Part shown: one piece after another, positions 42,165-45,097 of the stretch
How positions within the stretch are numbered: position 1 is the stretch's first letter
Layout: each line of letters starts with the position of its first letter
Assembly (NCBI GenBank): GCA_017481565.1
Contig: JAFUOZ010000072.1
Span: 1 to 45,097 of the forward strand
Reading direction: 5' to 3'
DNA from: Oscillospiraceae bacterium
GTDB lineage: Bacteria; Bacillota; Clostridia; Oscillospirales; Ruminococcaceae
Length of the DNA stretch: 45,097 bases
Program-made: the position numbers and the translations under genes
Notes under the pieces: generated by a model
Databases searched by the model: none
What the model was told of the DNA's origin: nothing
Seen by the model: the letters and a program-made list of their open reading frames with translations, nothing else

Positions 42165-42914
42165 TTACTTCTTCTTGGAAACAACAGCAGCGCCTGCAGC
42201 GAGAGCCATTACGCCTGCGATAACTGCAGCAGATGTGTTGCCTGTTGTAGCAGAAGCTGTTGTGGAGTCAGCAACGGGAGCTGTTTCCTCTGCGGGAGCT
42301 TCCTCTGTTTCAGCGGGAGCAGCGTCAGCAGCAGGCATACCGGAAACTGTGAACTCGATCTCGATAGAATCTGTAGGCATGATGTAGCCGAAAAGACCAT
42401 CCTGCTTGCCAAGGTCATCGTTCCAGATGTTGATGCACATGGGGCTCATGTACTCGAGCTCATCGGGGCTAAGGTAAGCATCAGCGAATGTGTACTTCTC
42501 CATGCCGTCCATCTTTACCTTAACATCGGAAATTGTAACGCCTGCATCGAGAGGAATATCTGTGGAAACGAAGAGGAGGTTGAGTGTCTCATCAGCGCCG
42601 AAATCAAAGTTTGATACGGATACTGTGTATGTGCCGTCCTCTGTGATCTCAACGTCTGTAAAGTCGCCGCCCTTATTAAGAGCTGTTGCGCCCTCCCAGC
42701 CTGTGAGCTGATCGAACCATACTGTACCGTCATCGCCTACAACATCCTTACCGTATGTAGCATCGTTCCATGCATTTCTGAATGTATAGCTTGCAGACTG
42801 TACACCGATATATGCGTGGTATGTTGTGCCCTCAGCTGATACTGAAAGTGCGGACATGCAGGAAGCTGCAAGAGCAGCAGCTGCTACTGCGCTGATAATT
42901 CTTGTCTTTTTCAT
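42165..42914 (-). CDS. Secreted surface protein with C-terminal sorting-like tail
   Basis: 249 residues from the ATG at 42912-42914 with AGGAGA upstream. The signal peptide (1-28, MKKTRIISAVAAAALAASCM, cleaved near SVSAEG) is followed by a beta-rich domain (30-190) of no family I know (SYTFRNAWNDATYG, VWFDQLTGWEGATAL, FDFGADETLNLLFVS). An Ala/Glu/Pro/Thr-rich linker (about 195-225) leads to TTGNTSAAVIAGVMALAAGA and a KKK end, a layout like sortase substrates but without LPxTG. It leads the sugar transporter cluster, so it may be a carbohydrate-binding surface protein; that is inference. Confidence 0.75.
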   Translation of the reverse strand: MKKTRIISAVAAAALAASCMSALSVSAEGTTYHAYIGVQSASYTFRNAWNDATYGKDVVGDDGTVWFDQLTGWEGATALNKGGDFTDVEITEDGTYTVSVSNFDFGADETLNLLFVSTDIPLDAGVTISDVKVKMDGMEKYTFADAYLSPDELEYMSPMCINIWNDDLGKQDGLFGYIMPTDSIEIEFTVSGMPAADAAPAETEEAPAEETAPVADSTTASATTGNTSAAVIAGVMALAAGAAVVSKKK

Positions 42915-42941
42915 AATTACATCTCTCCTATAAAAAATAAA

Positions 42942-42969
42942 ATTATATACTAATTGTGTAAATTCACAA
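42942..42969 (-). promoter_or_regulatory. Promoter of the secreted protein with an overlapping dyad
   Basis: Read leftward: TTGTGA (42969-42964), 16-nt spacer, TATAAT (42947-42942). The dyad TTGTG-n6-CACAA overlaps the -35. Confidence 0.5.
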
Positions 42970-43340
42970 TAAGTCACGTAATATTATAATCATTTTAATA
43001 TAAATCGTCCAAAGTGTCAAGCTGTATTTTGAACAAATATAACAATCCTCTTCTGTAATATTGCACAAAAAAACCTTAAAAATCAATTCAATTTATACAG
43101 ATTATTTATTTTTGGCATAAAACAATATTTTAAAAACTTTCTTACACACCAAAACGCCGTGTAATCATTTACATCATTATCCTATGCCCACTTGAAAACA
43201 ATTACATTGTACCACATTTTTTCCCTCATGTCAATATATTCGGCAAAAAAAGTCTGTATATTTTATATTTCAGTATACGCTTTATACAATATCAATAAAA
43301 AAAAGCTGTTTATCCTGCCGAAATAAATATGCCTGAACCA

Positions 43341-43370
43341 TTGATTTTTTACCTGTTTTTGTGATATAAT
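43341..43370 (+). promoter_or_regulatory. Promoter of the PAP2 gene
   Basis: TTGATT at 43341-43346, 18-nt spacer, TATAAT at 43365-43370; AGGAG at 43389-43393 precedes the ATG at 43402. Confidence 0.7.
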
Positions 43371-43401
43371 ACTTATTAAATATACCTTAGGAGATCATTA
43401 C

Positions 43402-44292
43402 ATGGAATTTTTACATTTTCTTGAAAGCATACGGACAGGCTTCGGTGACGCTTTTTTCAGCGTATGCACCTTTATCGGCTCACAGGCGGTGCTTATCCTG
43501 TTATTCTGCATAAATTTCTGGTGTATCGATAAGCAGCTTGCCGCAGAGATCGGAGGATCATTCTTTTTATCATCACTGGCTGTACAGGATATAAAAATAA
43601 CACTTCGTGTTCCCCGTCCCTTTGTGCTTGATCCTACGCTCACACCTGTAGAGACCGCTGTCAAGGGCGCAACGGGATATTCATTCCCCAGCGGACACAC
43701 TCAGACATCAGCTTCATCTCTTATACCTGCCGCATTTGCTTACAGAAAAAAGCGTCTGCTGTCTGCGGTGCTCTATATCTTAATTATACTTACAGGCTTT
43801 TCCCGTATGTATCTGGGAGTACACACTCCTGCAGATGTAGGTACTTCCCTTCTTATCTCGATCGTATGCGCTGCTGCTGTTATGTACAGCCGACGCAGAT
43901 GCTCTGCAGACAAGTGGTATATATGCCTTGCCGCAATATTGGCTGTCGGCTCGGTATTCACCTTTATATATGCAGGAAAATTAAGTGCAGAGGGTATAAT
44001 CGAATACGATTATCTTGCAGACTGCTGCAAATCGGCAGGCGCCGCTCTCGGCTTTGCCGCAGGAATAACCGTTGAACGCAGATTTATCCGATTTTCATTG
44101 AAGGAAAGCTCCTTTAAAGGCTATGCTATACGGTTTTTATGCGGTCTTGCGGGAGCAGGTATAATATATGCTTCAAAGCTTTTTTACAGTGAGTCTCTTC
44201 TGCTTGATGTTATCAGATATTTTATATTGCTTATATGGATCACTGTTATCTACCCCTTTATTCTTGCTCGGCTTAGGGGAAAGGAAGAATAA
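43402..44292 (+). CDS. PAP2 family membrane phosphatase
   Basis: 296 residues with about seven hydrophobic segments. The three phosphatase motifs are KITLRVPRP, YSFPSGHTQTSAS and SRMYLGVHTPADVG, with catalytic His residues in PSGH and the last motif. Membership fits lipid phosphate, undecaprenyl-PP or phosphatidic acid phosphatases. It is monocistronic, with its own promoter and hairpin. The C-terminal ~100 residues carry extra membrane segments beyond the minimal domain. Confidence 0.92.
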   Translation: MEFLHFLESIRTGFGDAFFSVCTFIGSQAVLILLFCINFWCIDKQLAAEIGGSFFLSSLAVQDIKITLRVPRPFVLDPTLTPVETAVKGATGYSFPSGHTQTSASSLIPAAFAYRKKRLLSAVLYILIILTGFSRMYLGVHTPADVGTSLLISIVCAAAVMYSRRRCSADKWYICLAAILAVGSVFTFIYAGKLSAEGIIEYDYLADCCKSAGAALGFAAGITVERRFIRFSLKESSFKGYAIRFLCGLAGAGIIYASKLFYSESLLLDVIRYFILLIWITVIYPFILARLRGKEE

Positions 44293-44304
44293 TACAAATA
44301 AAAA

Positions 44305-44333
44305 AGGGGAGCTGCCGACCTGACAGCTCCCCT
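44305..44333 (+). terminator. Hairpin downstream of the PAP2 gene
   Basis: AGGGGAGCTG (44305-44314) pairs with CAGCTCCCCT (44324-44333); the following bases TGTAATATTTTATT are only moderately T-rich. Confidence 0.7.
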
Positions 44334-44671
44334 GTAATATTTTATTGAAGTACGGCTCGGTCAGCCGCTGACTGAATTTTCGGGCGGACTCACTCCTATC
44401 GTTTCAGATTCTCAGTATTCTGATACCTTTCATAAAACATCAGTCCTTCTATATAAACGCAGAACCGTTAGCTGCGCTGAAAATCATATATCACATGTCA
44501 TCGGCAAGCATCACATCATCTCACCGGACTCATCTCCTTTGATCAGATTAGCAAAGAAGCAATTAATGTGCCATTGGCAAAACCTCCGAAAATGATTTCC
44601 TTAATTCAATAAACTTTCTTTTGGACTCACGCCTTTCAGTTTATTCCCGAAACAATCCATTTTATTCCATC

Positions 44672-44874
44672 GGACTGTACTCCTTTTCAAAAAATTCCCG
44701 AAAAAAGACTTAAGCAGTGTGTTGGACTCACGCCTTTCCGTATATTTTCCGAATCAAATTCCAGATCAGTTCATGGGACTAACTCCTCAGATAAATTTTT
44801 TATAAAAGCATTATGTAAATGCCGGACTCACGCCTTTCAGTTTATTTTAACCGAAGCAAAGTCATCTATCCATC
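44672..44874. repeat. Higher-order repeat unit 1 (~203 bp)
   Basis: Four sub-repeats in the order GGACTGTACTCC, GGACTCACGCC (then TTTCCG), GGACTAACTCC, GGACTCACGCC (then TTTCAG). Nearly identical to unit 2. Confidence 0.88.
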
Positions 44875-45075
44875 GGACTGTACTCCTTTTCAAAAAATTC
44901 CCGAAAAAAGACTTAAGTAATTGTGGGACTCACGCCTTTCCGTATATTTTCCGAATCAAAATCCAAATCAGTTCATGGGACTAACTCCTCAGATAAATTT
45001 TTATAAAAGCATTATGTAAATGCCGGACTCACGCCTTTCAGTTTATTTTAACCGAAGCAAAGTCATCTATCCATC
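44875..45075. repeat. Higher-order repeat unit 2 (~201 bp)
   Basis: Same order of four sub-repeats as unit 1. Differences are few and cluster around 44918-44925 and 44960-44966, plus a one-base change in a T run near 45000. Confidence 0.88.
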
Positions 45076-45097
45076 GGACTGTACTCCTTTTCAAAAA

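Larger units (their letters stand above)
42915..43401. other. 487-bp intergenic region between divergent genes
   Basis: It holds the leftward promoter of the secreted protein (42942-42969), the dyad TTGTGTAAATTCACAA (42954-42969), and the rightward PAP2 promoter (43341-43370). The middle (about 43000-43330) is AT-rich with no credible ORF and nothing further I can support. Confidence 0.6.
44386..45097. repeat. Nested tandem array of GGACT-n-CTCC-type motifs
   Basis: Twelve motifs start at GGACT positions 44386, 44526, 44623, 44672, 44724, 44776, 44824, 44875, 44926, 44978, 45025 and 45076. After the first three, spacing is 47-52 bp. Variants are GGACTCACGCCTTTC, GGACTGTACTCCTTTTC and GGACTAACTCCTCA; CCGAA usually follows about 16 nt later. 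Four motifs make one ~202-bp unit. The first unit is 44672-44874, the second 44875-45075, and a third begins at 45076 and leaves the window. The leftmost motifs are decayed. There is no ORF. It occupies the whole 800-bp intergenic region and continues past the end. Confidence 0.9.

Noticed and set aside
44386..45097. CRISPR array
   Set aside because: The ~14-bp motif varies, the intervening sequences are themselves repeated every ~202 bp, and there is no cas gene. This is a tandem satellite-like array.

Overview
The window reads as chromosomal DNA of an anaerobic, low-to-mid GC Clostridia, most likely a gut or rumen Ruminococcus/Oscillospiraceae relative. The grounds are a PPi-type phosphofructokinase, Spo0A, a GGGtGRT protein paired with a NifU-like scaffold, DUF951, strong AAAGGAG-type ribosome binding sites, TTGACA/TATAAT promoters with 17-bp spacers, and a glycosidase plus sugar-ABC cluster without its own ATPase. 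This assignment comes from gene content and protein resemblance; no database search was run. No rRNA, tRNA or CRISPR array was recognised.

Layout. 1-1260: Fe-S scaffold and GGGtGRT pair (minus). 1534-3771: an HTH protein with a Cys-rich repeat tail (plus) facing an M18 aminopeptidase. 3823-9516: a minus-strand housekeeping run (lytic transglycosylase, CoaE, Sua5-type TsaC, a zinc-ribbon protein, RF1, a zeta-like kinase, a membrane-anchored unknown, DUF951). 9676-11025: a small unknown gene and a three-S1-domain protein. 11187-12758: a chemotaxis receptor interrupted by an in-frame TAG. 13054-14668: an ImmA/ImmR-like protease-repressor pair with a triple operator and divergent promoters. 14819-15643: Spo0A with Glu at the phosphoacceptor position. 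15821-19624: an MBOAT, DHHW and AAA-ATPase operon. 19666-28147: PPi-PFK, ThuA and sugar isomerase genes, SfsA, TsaB/TsaE, a GNAT protein, and the ACT regulator-hom-thrB operon. 28364-42914: hydrolase and TetR pair, alpha-xylosidase, alpha-galactosidase, aldo/keto reductase, and a sugar ABC operon (two permeases, binding lipoprotein, YesL) preceded by a secreted protein. 43402-44292: PAP2 phosphatase. 44386-45097: a nested tandem repeat array that runs off the window end.

How genes work together. TsaC, TsaB and TsaE supply three parts of the bacterial tRNA t6A37 pathway. ACT regulator, Hom and ThrB form the threonine branch. The ABC permeases and lipoprotein probably import an oligosaccharide that GH31 and GH27 enzymes trim inside the cell.

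The most unusual material is: (1) a 3' intergenic array of twelve GGACT-(n)-CTCC-like motifs, mostly ~50 bp apart and organised into ~202-bp higher-order units; (2) a 115-bp palindromic MITE-like element present as two ~96% identical copies plus remnants, one copy inserted in frame in a small gene with an 8-bp target duplication and the other inside a terminator loop; (3) Spo0A D56E; (4) two reading frames broken by TAG; (5) an HTH domain fused to a Cys-rich repeat tail.
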